From Vanilla planifolia (lineage: Eukaryota > Streptophyta > Magnoliopsida > Asparagales > Orchidaceae): DNA of 64,000 bases. Location: the NCBI GenBank assembly GCA_023846275.1, contig CM043877.1, positions 11,081,107 to 11,145,106 of the forward strand, given 5' to 3'. The notes beneath the pieces are model-generated. The model was not told the DNA's origin and made no database searches. It saw only the letters and a list, made by a program, of their open reading frames with translations. Of this stretch, positions 12,212 through 25,200 are shown in pieces. Position 1 is the first letter of the stretch; every line of letters starts with the position of its first letter. The position numbers and the translations under genes are program-made.

Positions 12212-15200
12212 ATGCAAGGGCATTATAGAAATGTAAGTTTTTTTTTTTAAATCTTGATTTACTGATGCAAGTGCTTGATTGGCTAAATTAAACTTCAATC
12301 ATTTTTTCTTTCATCTTCAGACCTGAAACTCTGTAATGTTAACCATGTTATATTTTTTGCAGGGGTTCCATCAAAGACATGAGGTTGAGGATGAGTATGA
12401 GGATGAATATGATAACTATGAAGAAGAGGGTTTTGAGGATGAGGATGATGTTGAACAAGAAGCAGAGGAAGAACAGAAACCAAGCAAGGAGGAGATGGAT
12501 TTCCTTAAATTGCGGGAGAAGCTCAAGGAAAAATTTAGAGAAAAGATGCGAAAGCAGACTGCCAAGACTTTTGGGAAATCTATACAATCACAAGATAGGA
12601 AAAGGATATCTGCAAATGATAAGTGAGTTATTCATATTTCTTTGGATTGTAAAACTTCAATTTTTGTTTGTTGATGCCTTCACTATTGAAGTTTTGATTA
12701 ATTACCTTTTTATGTTCATGCCTTCTCCAAGAGCTAGGTTTTATCCAACCAGACTTAGCCCTAGATGAAATAGTTGTTCACTAGAAATTATAGCAAGTTT
12801 GATCATTTTGTTGTTGGGACACCTTTTCTTTTTCTTGTTTGTAATTGAAGACAAATGATTGAATATTTCAACAAAATATGGATTTGATATTTTTCATTCA
12901 TTGGCTACAATAAGATCTTTAGCAAAAATCTTTAATTGACCATTGTAGCACTGAGAAATAGTGGAATGAGTGATCATGGGGAGGAGAAGTATGGGGTCTG
13001 TCGGTGATGGTTTGTATGTAGTGGGTGGTGGTGAACTTGAAGGAAAACCAACCAACAAATTTGGGTTGGAAAGGTAGCGGTAAAACTGGAGGATAGAGGC
13101 CAGATTCTTGGAGCTTAAAGCATGAGCTTTTATATCTAGAATTTCTAAGAGTATGCAAAATTTTAGGTCAATCGGAGGTGCTAGGGACTCAAACAATGAG
13201 TTGGCTCAAAACCTTGGGCATCTTTCATTATTTTACTCTGGGTTTTTAAAACTTCCACTTTGAAGACAAATAAAGAAAAGTAAAAAACATGAAACTTATG
13301 AGAAATGTAATTATTCATCTATCACTCTTCTAAGTTCCATGATATTCGGTGAAGAGTTAGTGGGGTGAAAGTTTGAAAAACTGAGAGCTATAAAGAGTTG
13401 AGATTTTTTTCATGTTTTAAAAGGGTAATTATTTTGAAGAAATAAACATTATAACATTCAAATATTTTATTAGTGTTGTTTGGTGGATTCATGTAGCAAT
13501 GGGATTAGACACATGACACTTGTGTGTGGAAATTTTCATGAAAAGAGCATAAAGAAACTAGTCAACAACACAACATAGGTTTTGGTCTCTAAAGTTGGGG
13601 AAGGAAGATATTCTTAGAGGAATCTGAGGAGAGGGTAATCATATGGCTTTATCACATCACATTGGTGTCTCAACTTTGCATTGAGGACTTCAAGTGCTAG
13701 CGAGGAGGATCCTTCCACCTTCATACACATGACTACTCGGATCATCACACCAAGCAGGAGGAAGAAAAACTTATTTTTATGAGGTTTGCATGGTAATGCG
13801 AAAGTTTCAAGCCTCAACTCATACCTTCCTTTATATTAGGAAACTTAGGGTAGCAATAGCCTAAGCAAAACTTTTAAGAAAAACAATTGGTTCGGTTTGC
13901 CTTGGATTGGTTTTCAACTACCCATGGCAATTGGTCAGTTCTAGCCTCCTTTAAAGATAAGGCGACTGATGTTTTCATCGCCCAAACCACTCAAAGTAGC
14001 TTGAGATTGCCCAAGATGGTTTAGAAAAGCCCTAGAGAAACACTTGGGGATAACTAAAAAAGATGAGGAACAAATCCAAAATGTTTGGTTTGACTTACAA
14101 ATTTTCATGATTCATTGGACAAGTTTTAGGGTGAAATGGAGTGTATAACTACATTTAGATTTATGTACAGTGACGTAATGCAATGAAAACTATGGGCCCA
14201 CTGAAACTAAATCTGACAAAAATGTGTTGCTCTTCAGTAGCCATGTATAATTGGTGAAATTCTCCATTGAGTGGTGGCAAGGCTTTGGAACTACTACATA
14301 AAAGTTAATCTCTCAAAACCACACGTTGAGTGTTGACCGGATACCTAGGTGTTGGAGGTGTGTCTCGTTGTCCCATACTATCATGAATATCTTGTTCTCC
14401 TGCTCCTCATCCATAATATTCAATGGAAGGGGCCATCACAGGCAATTGCATGCCATCATATAGAATTGTGTACGTTGTGGCAACAATTTATTTGATGTTG
14501 GAAGTAGGTCCACCCGCTTCTACAGGAGTATGTTATGCTTATTTGATAATATGGATTAATGGCCAAAAGTGATATTAAATTAATTTTTCTTGACTTTGGT
14601 CCAATTTATAAATGGATAAGGTTTGGGATTAAGACAGTGTTAATGTACTTGCTTAAAAATATTAGTGGAGATATTGGTGGAGATGGTGGCAAGACTACCC
14701 TTGGTAAGGTAGAAGGCTTTATGGGAGCATGATCAACAATTGTAGGCATGGGAAGTAAATTAGCTTTTTGAAGGGGAATTGGGTTTAGAAAACTATTTTA
14801 GTAAGATGAGACAATTAGAAGTTGGAGGTATAGGCTCACGTATAGGCAAAATAATTATGAACTCAAGAGCACATGTAAGTTTGGCCTCATTTAAAAGTGG
14901 AAATAAATAAACTCTTGGATAGCAAACGAATTAGTGTCATCTGGAGGTAGAGATACTTTAGAATTAGGTACATCATCAACAATGGAAGTGAGGAACTCAA
15001 CATTGTCATTGTGCTTATAGGTAAGAATCGCACTGAAGTAGATCTCCTTTTGTGGTTGTAGGGATGAGAGAGGATAGAAGTAAGGAGGTAGAAGTAGGTT
15101 ATCTTGGCTCAATGGTAGCCATAGGAGAAATTGAAGGTGAAAAAGATTTGTGGGTTGGCTTTAGAATTAGAATAAATAACATATTGAGCTAGAGAATAAT

Positions 15201-18200
15201 ACATGGGGTAGGTTAGTGGCATGTTCTAGGCCCAAACTAATGGGGTTATTCTCTAAGATAGTGGTTTGCTTAAGGTGAGGAGATGAGGTTGGGCTCAAGG
15301 GGTATGGAGAGGGATTAGGAATGAGCAACACATCATTATTTGGAGCATGAACTATTTGCTATGCATTAATGGTTGATAGGTAGCAACAAGCATGGTATAA
15401 TATGCATATTTTTAATGTCATGGTAGACCCTGGCATAATAGTGACCATTACACATTTATGAGCAACCTCTATAATATGCTTATCGTGAAGGTCAATAATG
15501 TATGCTTATGGGTGAGATAAAGGAGTAAGGTAAAGGATGTTCAATATGTAAAGAATATTGCATCGATCATATTGGTGCCGCTAATAACAATATGTGGTTT
15601 ATAGACAAAACCATACATGTGAATAGAATACAATCTAGAAGAGTGAACATCTTAAAGGATAAGTGGTCATCAATAACAAACTACTGAATTTATGATGATA
15701 TTTAGGTTCTCTAGTCTCATATTGTCATTGAACCCTAGACGATCAGTTGAAATGATATACTCTATAGTGGGTCACATCCACAAGAATTTAGTGCCCTAGA
15801 GGGTTTTTAGGTATCTACTGATAGGTATGGAATAGATGTTTTTACAACTATGAGAAACAAAATAGCAAAATATAATCTGATAGAGTTGTTGAAATAGAGA
15901 TTCACTAGTCAAGTAGAATTGCCACAAATAGTCTAATAAGTTACAACATTTGATGTTCCAATTCTCTTGTTACTAAATATGATAATAATGATAATGATGG
16001 ATCAATTTTAGTGAAACAATGCTTTGGACAATGAGATAGAAGAGAGCCACATAGTGATGCTGGTCAGGGGAAAATGTGGGGTTCAATACCATGGTTGGCA
16101 TGCTAGGATTATCAGTCACTAAGTAGTAATGCAAAACACCCTTAAATGGTGAGGGTGCAAATTGAGGAAGTGGAGGTGGAAATAAGGATTAAGAGGTGGT
16201 TTTGGGGACAAAGAAATATGAAAAATCAGTCAAGAGACTTGGGTTGGAAGAAGAAAGGGAAAGCTATGAGGATGTTGAATTTTGGGGGGCTTAAAATATG
16301 GTAAGCTTGTAAAATTTCAGCTCAATAGTAGACGCTTTAGTAAGGAAAATACTTAAAATATAAAGCGGTCCAAAACTATGGATATATTTCGCAAATTTAT
16401 CTTAGGGCTTTTAAAAGGCCAAATCAATACAAGTGCAAAGCATGAAACTTGTTGAACAATCATTCAGCTAAGTTTCATGATTTTTAGTAAAAGATATAGA
16501 AAAGAAAATGTGTGAGAAGCTAAGAGTTACAGAGAAACTGAGATTTTTGTAGGGCATAAAGGAGAGGTTAGTTTTCAGGGTATATACATTAGAACATTCA
16601 AACTCCTTGTTGGGATTGTTCAGTAGGTTCATGTAGCAAGGGCATTCAAGCATGCTACACAGCACTTATGCTTTGAAACTTTAACGGAAAGGGCATTAGA
16701 AGCAAATTAGCAACATCACAACATTTGGTTTGAGCTTCAAAGTTGGAGAAGGAAGAGCTTATTGGAGAACCTTGAGAAGAGGTAATCCAATAGCTCTATT
16801 GATTTACTGCTGAAGCCTCGATATCAGTCTAAAGGTTTCAAGTGTTGAAAACGAGTATCCCATAATTTTCATACACTTGATTATTTGGATGATACATCAA
16901 GTAAGGGGATGTACAAAGCTTATATTCTATTCTTTACTATGATGTTTACTTGGCAACCCAAAAGACTCAAAACGAAGCCTCTTATAGGGAACTTAAGGTG
17001 TTAATCAACCCAAGTAAATCTAAAAACAAAACCATTTAGCCTAGACCACCTAAGGAAGTTGGCTTCACCAACCCATATGGTTTACAACAGCTTGGGACAG
17101 TTGTTCCCTGCTAATGGCCAATAGAGATAAGGTGGTAATCATGTCTATTGCCTAATTCGTCTGTGGTGGCTTGGTATTAGCAGATTGTTTCAAGTGTTTA
17201 AAACAAGTCTTAGACCCCTACAAAAAATACGAGACAATGCCTTAATGCATCCCAAAAGATCAGGAATATGCTCAAAATGGCCATTGCAACCTACAAGCCC
17301 ACACAATCCCACTAGATAAGCCATGTGGCAACATGGGGTATACATTTGCATTAATATACATGTACAACAACAATTTAATGGAAACTACATTCTTTAGTAA
17401 AACTAAGTTTTGACTAAAATGTGTTCTGCCTTGATAGCCAAATGCCATTATGGAATTCTTTAGTAAGCCATGCCAACACTCTAGAGCTGGTACATCATTT
17501 CAGTGTGTTAATTGAATCAATTAATCATAAGTGCAGAGGCACCTTTTTGGCATCAGGAATTAAACTTTTCAAAGAATGTGCTTGATTAGTAGAAGGATAA
17601 ATTTGGTTGCTCTCCTATTTCAGAGTGTGCCAACCTGTACGTTTTGAATTCTTTTTTCACTGCGAGGTTAATGTTTACCAGTTATTGCGAAAACTTGTTT
17701 TGAAAACAAGAAAGCGTGCAGAAGAATAAAGCATGTCATGTTTCAAGTGTGATTAAAAACTTGATAGACATTAAACATAATGATTACCCAACTAAACAGC
17801 AGACCAAAAACAAAACAATCCAAAAATGGGAGACCACATCGATGTTGTTTTTTGATACTCAAATGGTAATTATACACATGATAAAAAGTTTATTTTGTTG
17901 ATTATGATGAAGTTTGTTTTTGTTGTTGGTGGGCCTTGATGTCACTTTACGTATATGTGACAGCATACTTTGCTTGCAGTTTTGGCTCTTTTTTTGGACC
18001 ATCCCAACCAGTCATTGCTTCCCGAGTCATTGATGAAAGTCGCTCAATAAGACAAACTCAACATATTATTTCTAAGCCTCCATGTTCTTCAGCTGGGGTG
18101 TGTAACAGAAACCTTTTCTCTGATATAGTTTTTTTTTTTCATTCCTATAAGCATAATATGCTATGTTTTTCATGGCAGAACGGCAGAGCTTCTGTTTCTG

Positions 18201-21200
18201 TTTCTTCTGAGAGAAAGTCAAATGAACACCATCCGCCGCCCAAAATTGATGAGGTATAATCTAAGTTTTCAGTAATGAGCTGGGAATTGAACTAATTATA
18301 GGCCAGTTTGTCAGTTAATGGATGATTTCATTCATTTATGTACTCCATCTTTTTGAATTTCAATTAATAAATAAAAAAAGCCTTGAACAATTTAATAACT
18401 TGGTATGTTAGAAATTTTGTTTTATTAGTAAGGAAATATCTTAGGTATATTATTTGTCTAATAGGATGGCAATGGCAATGTTGTAATTACTTGTAAATTT
18501 ATCCTGGCCAGTAAATGCATCTTATGTATATGATAACTAAATAAACTTAACTTTGCAATGACTGGTTACAAACATTAATTTCAATCCCAAAAAAGCTAAA
18601 ATGATGCACGCTATTCAAAACAGCATAGACTTGTTTTTGTTTAAAACCAAACACTATTTGGCCTGTCAAATTCTTTGTTCAATCTATTTACAATGCTTAC
18701 CAGATTTTTTTTGATATTTGATCGAACCGGGTGGTCAGTAGGTTCCCAATCCAACTAACTTTGTCTCGCATCTCAGTTCTGATTTTTCAATCTTCAGTTA
18801 AAAGTATTAGCATTAACTATAACGGTTTGTTCTGTTTCTCTTCTTGTAGGTAAAAAGGAAAGCTCAAGCTTTAAAAGACATGCGGGACTACTCTTTCCTA
18901 CTATCAGACGATGCTGATTTTCCTGAACAAAATGGGCAGCAGACTGTAGCACGTAATGTCTCAGCTTCGCAGGCTGCATTACGCAATGTCTCAGTGCCAA
19001 AGCCTGGTATAGCTGCACTAACATACTTGGATATTGTCCTTTCAAGTTATCTATGCAAATCTAGTCTTTTCTTTGTGGTCACTTATAGAGTTTGCTCATC
19101 ATTTTGAAGATGCTCGGTCAGGTCAAGCACCCACAAGGAGCAATGTCCCTGTACACAAACCTATGAGACCTTTAGCCAATGGTCATGCCTCAAAGAACCC
19201 AGCACAAGTTAGTCAACGAATGCAGACAAAAGCACCAATGAAAGGAGCTCATATGAGCAAACCTGCTCTTCCTCCATCAGAACATAGAAAATTGCATGGC
19301 AATCATGTCGATGGAAGTGGTCAAAGCAGGCCTGTAGTACCTAAAAATTTGCCCAAGGATCCTGGGCAGCATTTGAGAACAAACAATCCCAATACAAAAC
19401 CTATGAATGGTTTGAACTTGCAACAGAAGCCTGCAACAGCAAAGCCTTATAATGCGTCACAGACTATGCAGAAGAGAACAAATCAGGATACAGATAGAGT
19501 GAGAACGGCACCAAAGCCCGCTCAACCTTCTTTGAAAACTCTGGTGATCTTTCTGTCGCCCCTTTACTTTTTTGTCTTAATGTTAGCATGTTATGTTATT
19601 CATAACTAAATATGAACATTTTGAAGCCTTCTAAGCCTACACCATCTTACGATCATTTAAAGAAGAAGCCTCTTAAAAGAAGAAGCGAAGATGACGATGA
19701 CGATGCTGATGAAGCTATCCAAATGATCAGAAAAATGTTCAGGTGTGTAATCTTGACTATTATCATCAATATGAAGTAGTGTTGTTATCATAATCGGGTT
19801 TTTGATTTCCTAAAGCCTTTAAGGTTCCCTTTCTCACTTACAAAATCTAATGCTGTTTTTCGGGGATTTTAGGCATTGGGTTTTTCTAAAATCTTTCTGC
19901 TTGAGCGTTTGTAGTAATGTCTATTTTAGTCATTCGTTTGTGTACAATTATGCATGTTGGATGTTTGTTGGAAATTTGTTAAATTTGTCATGTTTTGTTC
20001 AAATAACTTGAATCTTAATTACAGTAAGTTGGCTGCATTGAACTTTTGTTTTTTATTATTATTATTTTTTGCTGTTAAGTGCCTACCCATATGTAAAGCT
20101 CTGTGTAAGATAATTCTTAACATTATCGTCTTTTACAGCTTTTCTCTTTCCATTTTAACATGAGTTAATTCCAATGATTTTGTTCATTTAACTGAAGTAT
20201 CTATTGATGTACCATATGATGTCAAGTATTCTTTGGGCAAAAAAGCATTACCTATGGGACAATTTTTCAAAAGGACGATTATCTCTCTATCTTTCGCCAT
20301 GCCAACTTCATTAATGCTGAATGTTTGATCCGTGATTCCACTGCTATCAGTTGGCAGCTGGCTATGGATGTTGCCATGTCTTTCAATTTACCTTTGAACT
20401 GGCATACAGTGGACAATTGTCTCATGGGGATTATGGTGCGAGCTGGCTGTTAATTGGTCAGTAGAATCAACCAACTTAAGAAGTCATGTCAGCTCATAGG
20501 TCCTTGGCATGGCAAAAAGCAGGCTCCTTTTTCTGAAGGTTTTCAAACGAAACTCCCTCATTAGATATAGTCAAAACTGTTTGTACTACCTTATACTTTA
20601 CCCGCTGAAGTATTAAGGCATTGAAAAAGCTATGGATAAAAAAAAAAAGAGAGAACTAGGATTATAGATTTCTATAAAAGAAATTGGAAACATAGTCTTG
20701 TAATCTTTTGTTTTTGTTTTGTAGCATTTTTGTTGCATAAGTTTGTCTCTGCTTATGCTCTAGCTCAGCTTAGCTTAATATTTTTTCAACAAAACCAAGC
20801 AAAAAAGGAGTTTTTACATCTTGTTACTAAGGTTACTGAGGTCCTTTTTAAAAAAAAAGTGCATTTAGTTGGAGGCTTGTCAGAGATTAGCTAGTAAAAA
20901 ACCTGAATAGCAATGCCTTTTAAACGATATTTCAATTTGGAAAAGATAACAAATTTGAGATATTTCAATCATTCAATAACTTTTTACTTGTTAATTTATC
21001 TAGTTTTCTTGATGTTAGGACTTTTACCCTCGTCAAACTTGCACTTAACATTGTGGTTTTAGATTTTACCGAGCTGAAGGTCAATTTTTGAAGTTTTTCT
21101 CCATGACTTGTATTTCGCCTTAGCCTGTTGCTTTTAATAGCATTGCTGCGATTGAAAGCTGAAGTGTTCTTCATCTGGAGAAGTTAATTAATGTATTCGT

Positions 21201-21896
21201 TGTTAAACACATTTTTCATGTTTTTGCTATTTGCTGTTTTTCATCTTCTCTTCCAGGTGTTGTAACATGGTTGGGGTTTGGGTGAGATTTTGTTATCAAG
21301 TTAAATTGCTAATGCCACTATAATTGATGTCTTTGCTTTGCTGAATCTGACATGCAGATATAATCCTAACAAATATGCTGGGATGGATGAGGATGATAGT
21401 GATATGGAAGCTGGTTTTAGCCAAATTCAGAAGGAGGAAAGGAGAAGGTACGTAGTTTAATCTCATTTCATTGCAGTTTTATTTTTTATTTTTATTTTTG
21501 AAATAATGCTCAAATATCAGATTTAGACTAGCCACTGATACCTCTTTCACAGTGTTTGCATCTACTGGCCTGGTGCTTCAATAACTAAAAATTTAATGAT
21601 CATTTCTTGCATTGATGTTCATGGCAAGTTAGTTAGTGTTTGGAAATTGTGCATGATATTAGAAAATTTCAGTATATGTCTTCTGGGGAGAGGGCAATAT
21701 TCTATGTTGTAGTATGATAAAACTGAAAGAAGATTATAATCTTTGTTCTATTTTCAATCATGAATTTGGCAAACAACTGCTTTCCATTTCCAGTGCCAAG
21801 ATAGCAAAGGAGGAAGACGAGGAGCAACTTCGCCTTATCGAGGAGGAAGAGAGGCGAGAAAGAATGCGAAAGAAGCAGAAGCTCAACAGGAGGTGA
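12212..21896 (+). CDS. SPT2: SPT2-type chromatin protein (H3-H4 histone chaperone), nine coding exons
   Basis: Spt2 proteins bind histone H3-H4 and DNA and help keep nucleosomes intact during transcription. The coding exons I join are 12,212-12,232, 12,363-12,622, 17,980-18,097, 18,179-18,253, 18,850-19,006, 19,110-19,543, 19,627-19,742, 21,358-21,447 and 21,794-21,896. All introns are GT-AG, phases agree, and the sum is 1,374 nt (457 aa plus stop). The start at 12,212 is the first ATG, encodes MQGHYRN and fits the short N-terminus of plant homologues. Residues about 14-41 are highly acidic (ED/EY/EE), followed by a charged helix (about 46-75). A PSQPVIASRVI block (exon 3) is typical of plant SPT2. 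The middle (about 211-355) is rich in K, P, Q, N and S. The C-terminal SPT2 domain (about 370-457) has an acidic patch, MIRKMFRYNP, DDSDMEAGF and RLIEEEERRERMRKKQK, the histone-binding part of the family. Length is ordinary. The odd point is a 5,357-bp second intron carrying repeats. Identification is strong; exact splice sites are inferred. Confidence 0.88.
12940..14310. repeat. Direct repeat copy A in SPT2 intron 2 (about 1.35 kb)
   Basis: This segment matches 16,131-17,500 in the same orientation at an offset of 3.1-3.2 kb. Clear paired blocks include agttccatgatattcggtga (about 13,334) with agtttcatgatttttagtaa (about 16,470); ggattcatgtagcaatggga (about 13,485) with aggttcatgtagcaagggca (about 16,625); and ccttcatacacatgactact (about 13,717) with ttttcatacacttgattatt (about 16,868). 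The tail with gtgttgctcttcagtagcca (about 14,224) pairs with gtgttctgccttgatagcca (about 17,420). Divergence is substantial, with indels. The two copies could be LTRs of an old non-autonomous element or an old segmental duplication. No terminal TG/CA ends or target duplication could be fixed. Confidence 0.7.
14311..16130. other. Spacer between the intronic direct repeats
   Basis: About 1.8 kb of purine-rich plus-strand sequence (gga/gtg-rich) separates the two repeats. On the minus strand an open frame at 14,891-15,112 encodes a serine- and proline-containing stretch (LPPYFYPLSSLQPQKEIYF) that looks like true coding sequence that has decayed, but I could not assign it to a family. No reverse transcriptase, integrase or transposase motif was seen. 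Confidence 0.4.
16131..17500. repeat. Direct repeat copy B in SPT2 intron 2 (about 1.35 kb)
   Basis: Partner of the repeat at 12,940-14,310, matched block by block along most of its length. The best-conserved part is about 16,470-16,990. The remainder of the intron to the acceptor at 17,979 (about 480 bp) is T-rich and ordinary. Confidence 0.7.
20190..20655 (+). repeat. Possible retroposed segment with A-tail in SPT2 intron 7
   Basis: Within the 1.6-kb intron 7 a roughly 450-bp block of higher complexity and GC content than the surrounding intron ends in a run of ten or more A residues (about 20,639-20,650). This is the layout of a retroposed sequence such as a SINE or a truncated LINE. No RNA polymerase III box A/B pair or coding domain was identified, and no flanking duplication was seen, so the assignment is tentative. 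Confidence 0.25.
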
Positions 21897-22208
21897 TGTA
21901 CGTGCAGATGAAGTACCATGCGATCACTTCCGTGGACGCTAACTTTGTCCAGGAAATGATGAAGGTTTGATGTTCATTCTATTGCCTTCAGGTTGAGGCT
22001 TTGATCGAGATGCAGTGGATTGAATTATGTCCAATGTGTTTATCCAACGCAAGCTGCTTTGGATAAGTTGAATTGATGTGAAAGAACAGAGTACTTCATT
22101 CTTTTAGCTTGAAATCTAGCTCGTTCAATGCTTATAAGTTGAACCATTCAATGGTTTATGTGTATGTAGATAACTTTCTTTTTTGTATGTTGAATCCCTT
22201 GCTAATGG

Positions 22209-22214
22209 AATAAA
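22209..22214 (+). terminator. Polyadenylation signal of the SPT2-type gene
   Basis: A canonical AATAAA stands 313 bp after the stop codon, followed by T-rich sequence. The 3' UTR in between contains T-rich and TTGTATG-like elements typical of plant far-upstream polyadenylation signals. Confidence 0.5.
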
Positions 22215-22299
22215 GAATAACATGCATAGATTTATTTGCTTTTGTTTAGCTGGATTACATTTTCTTTGAAGAGCTTCAAGATTCTAATGGATGCACTTT

Positions 22300-25200
22300 T
22301 GTTGATGTCTTGAATATGGGTTTTGATGGCTTATGGTTTCATTTAATCCTTTTTTAGTCTTCTTAATTATTGCTTATTTTAAAATAAAGATAAATGGATT
22401 AAAGTTTAAATTTTCAGAGCATCTTTTCAACATTTTTAAGTTTATTTAAAGATATTCAAGTTTAAATTTATCTAAAATATTAAAATAAAAGAAAAAGATT
22501 AATAATAATAAGATGATTAGTGGTTTTTAATAATTAGTCTTTTTTGGTTGGTTTATATGATCTTATTAAATAAAAAAATATCTCAAGTCTTTGAAGTATA
22601 AGAATTTTATTAAAAAAATTCAAGGACCCATCTTTTTTATGAAGATTTGTCCCTAGCCTTATTGTTACAAGGGAGAAGTTTTTATTTTGTTGATTTGATA
22701 ATTTCGATATTTGATGTATTAAATGTATTTGTCAAAATTGATATATTATTGACTAGCATAGATTCATGATATTATGTTAAAAAATTAATATTTTAATTAT
22801 AAATAAAAAAGGTGAAATATGACATCCTTTTAGGTTAGAATGAATAAAAAAATAACTTATTGATAATTTAAAACTTAATTTATAATATTAATATTTTTAG
22901 TATTGATAATTATAATAATTATCATTATGTTATTTAATATATAATTTATTAAAAAAAGCTTTTTTTATAATTTTAGAATTATTTTAACTTTGGTGTTTCA
23001 TATAAGTCATTATATTTTTAAAATTCTATGTTATAAAATAATAAATTCTAGTAAATTATAATCATAATTACAAAAAAATAAGAAAATATTTTGATAAAAT
23101 GAAAAGTTCTATAAAATATTATTTGCATGATGTCAAAACAAGAAGATGATATATTAGTGAGTAAATTATGCAAGTCTAGTGATGATAATAACTATTTTAA
23201 TGTGATGTGTGCAAGCTAAGTCAATGACCTTTAGGTCTAAATGATAAGATAATTTGTCAAATAATATTTATAAAAAATTAAGAAAATATTTTAATTAGTT
23301 TTAATTGCTAACTCTCTTTTTTTCATTTATTACGATGTCCTTGAATAAGTGAGCAAGGCATTGGTGAGACCATACTTGGAGTGAACCTTTTAGAATAGGT
23401 ATATTTTGTTATGATAGTTGTGAGTTTTTGTTAATATCTTCTAAGTACTAGTATGGTTATGTTAGCATTCATTAAATAATAATTCAAGTGTACTTAAGAC
23501 CCTTATTCTTCTTATACTTTATTTACTAAATTTGTCAACTCTACTAGTGACATTAAATTCTACCTCATTATCTTCTTGGTGGTTAATTTCTTGATACAAA
23601 AAGCAATACTAACATGATTTTACCCATTGCACAAAAATTGAATTTGGGAACAAACATTGGTTCACTCATTAGACTATCAAGCGATCCTTTTTTTTAATAA
23701 CCCCTTTTTTGGTAGCAATCCTTTTGTGAGAACTCTGGATGCCATCATAGAAGAATCATTTATAGTAGTTTCACATTGATAGGTCCATTTAGGAGTGCAA
23801 AATGGGGTTTAAAATATCCAATATGTTGGAAACATTTAAAATTTTTAAGAATCTTATACATAACTTCCAAGGATTCAACCTCTTTACAAAACAATTCTAT
23901 ATGGATATCTCCTAGCAATTCTTCATGGAGTCACAAGATATAATAGAAATAACTATTGATACTTTACATCACTTTTAGAACTTGTTAAAATGAGATATAT
24001 ATAATTTGTTATAGAATTCTTTGTTTGGGATAGTCTTTGTTATTGTCCTTAATAATGGACAAACACTTCCATTGATATCGTACTTTAAAATTTCTCTATT
24101 CTTAATAGGTTTCAAACTATATCTTTTATATTGATATTTAAAATTAATGAATGAAAAGATGAGCTTAGGATGCAAGCTTAATCTTAAAAATTATTACCTT
24201 TCATTTTTTGCTCATGTCATACCACTCAAAATTATTATTTATATTTATTTCCTAATCAATATAAATTTTTAGTCTTAGCTTCCAATATATTGCTCTATAA
24301 GCATGCTAAGAAGAGAGTAAATTGTGATCAATCAAATTTTTTAACATGAGCTTATAAGATCCAATCACTCCACCCAAAATGAGTAAATGGAGAAGCATTT
24401 ATACCTTACCATTTTAAACCACACAAAAGTATAAGTATAATCTCTCTAACATAAAGTATTGGAAAATGCTCTACAACACATTCCAACACTCAGCCTTGAA
24501 GGAAGGCCTTATAATCTCCCATTAACATAAGGCCTTAATGTGGGCACTCATAACCTCATTAACGATGTCTTAATGCAAGGCCACTAAGCTTCCCCTCAAC
24601 AAAAGGTATTGAGTTAGGCTTTTCCTTTGCTCATAAACCCAACTCAAGGACTTATACAAGTTTATCACAAGGAAATAGTAAAAGCACAAACTCAAATTTA
24701 ACTAGAAAAATATACAATGATTATTACTATAAATTAAGTTAAAAAATTATTGAAGATAATCAAAAGCTTTGTAAGAGTGTCAAACAAGTGCTATGCTATA
24801 GTTACAAAAGCATGCAGTTGTTCTTCTTTCAAAACGATATTAAGATGTAAGATCCTCTAAAGTCCTTTGCTTAGATGAACCAAAGCTAGAAGAAAGAATA
24901 GAAATTTCAACCCCTAAAACTAAACTTAAGTAAGAAAGAAGTCTATTAGCATTTGAGTCCTCAAAATTATCTCCAAATGGCTATATGTTTGCTAAGTAAA
25001 CATCTACTTTCCCAAACCCAATCAAACTTTTTAATATAGCTTATTTAAAAACATGCCGAACAATCTGATTGTTAAATTAGATTATCTGATAAAAACAAAC
25101 CCAATCCTCCTAATTTATTAAATTATTTATTTAATTGAATTATATACTATTATCAATTGAACAATTTATTGATTTATTGATAGAACCCACTTCAGTTCAT

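Noticed and set aside
12295-12587. Minus-strand frames opposite SPT2 exon 2
   Set aside because: Shadows of the acidic, GA-rich coding exon on the plus strand.
19034-19609. A single 191-codon frame as a separate gene
   Set aside because: Its main part is SPT2 exon 6; the ends are intron sequence read through, with consensus splice sites at 19,109/19,110 and 19,543/19,544.
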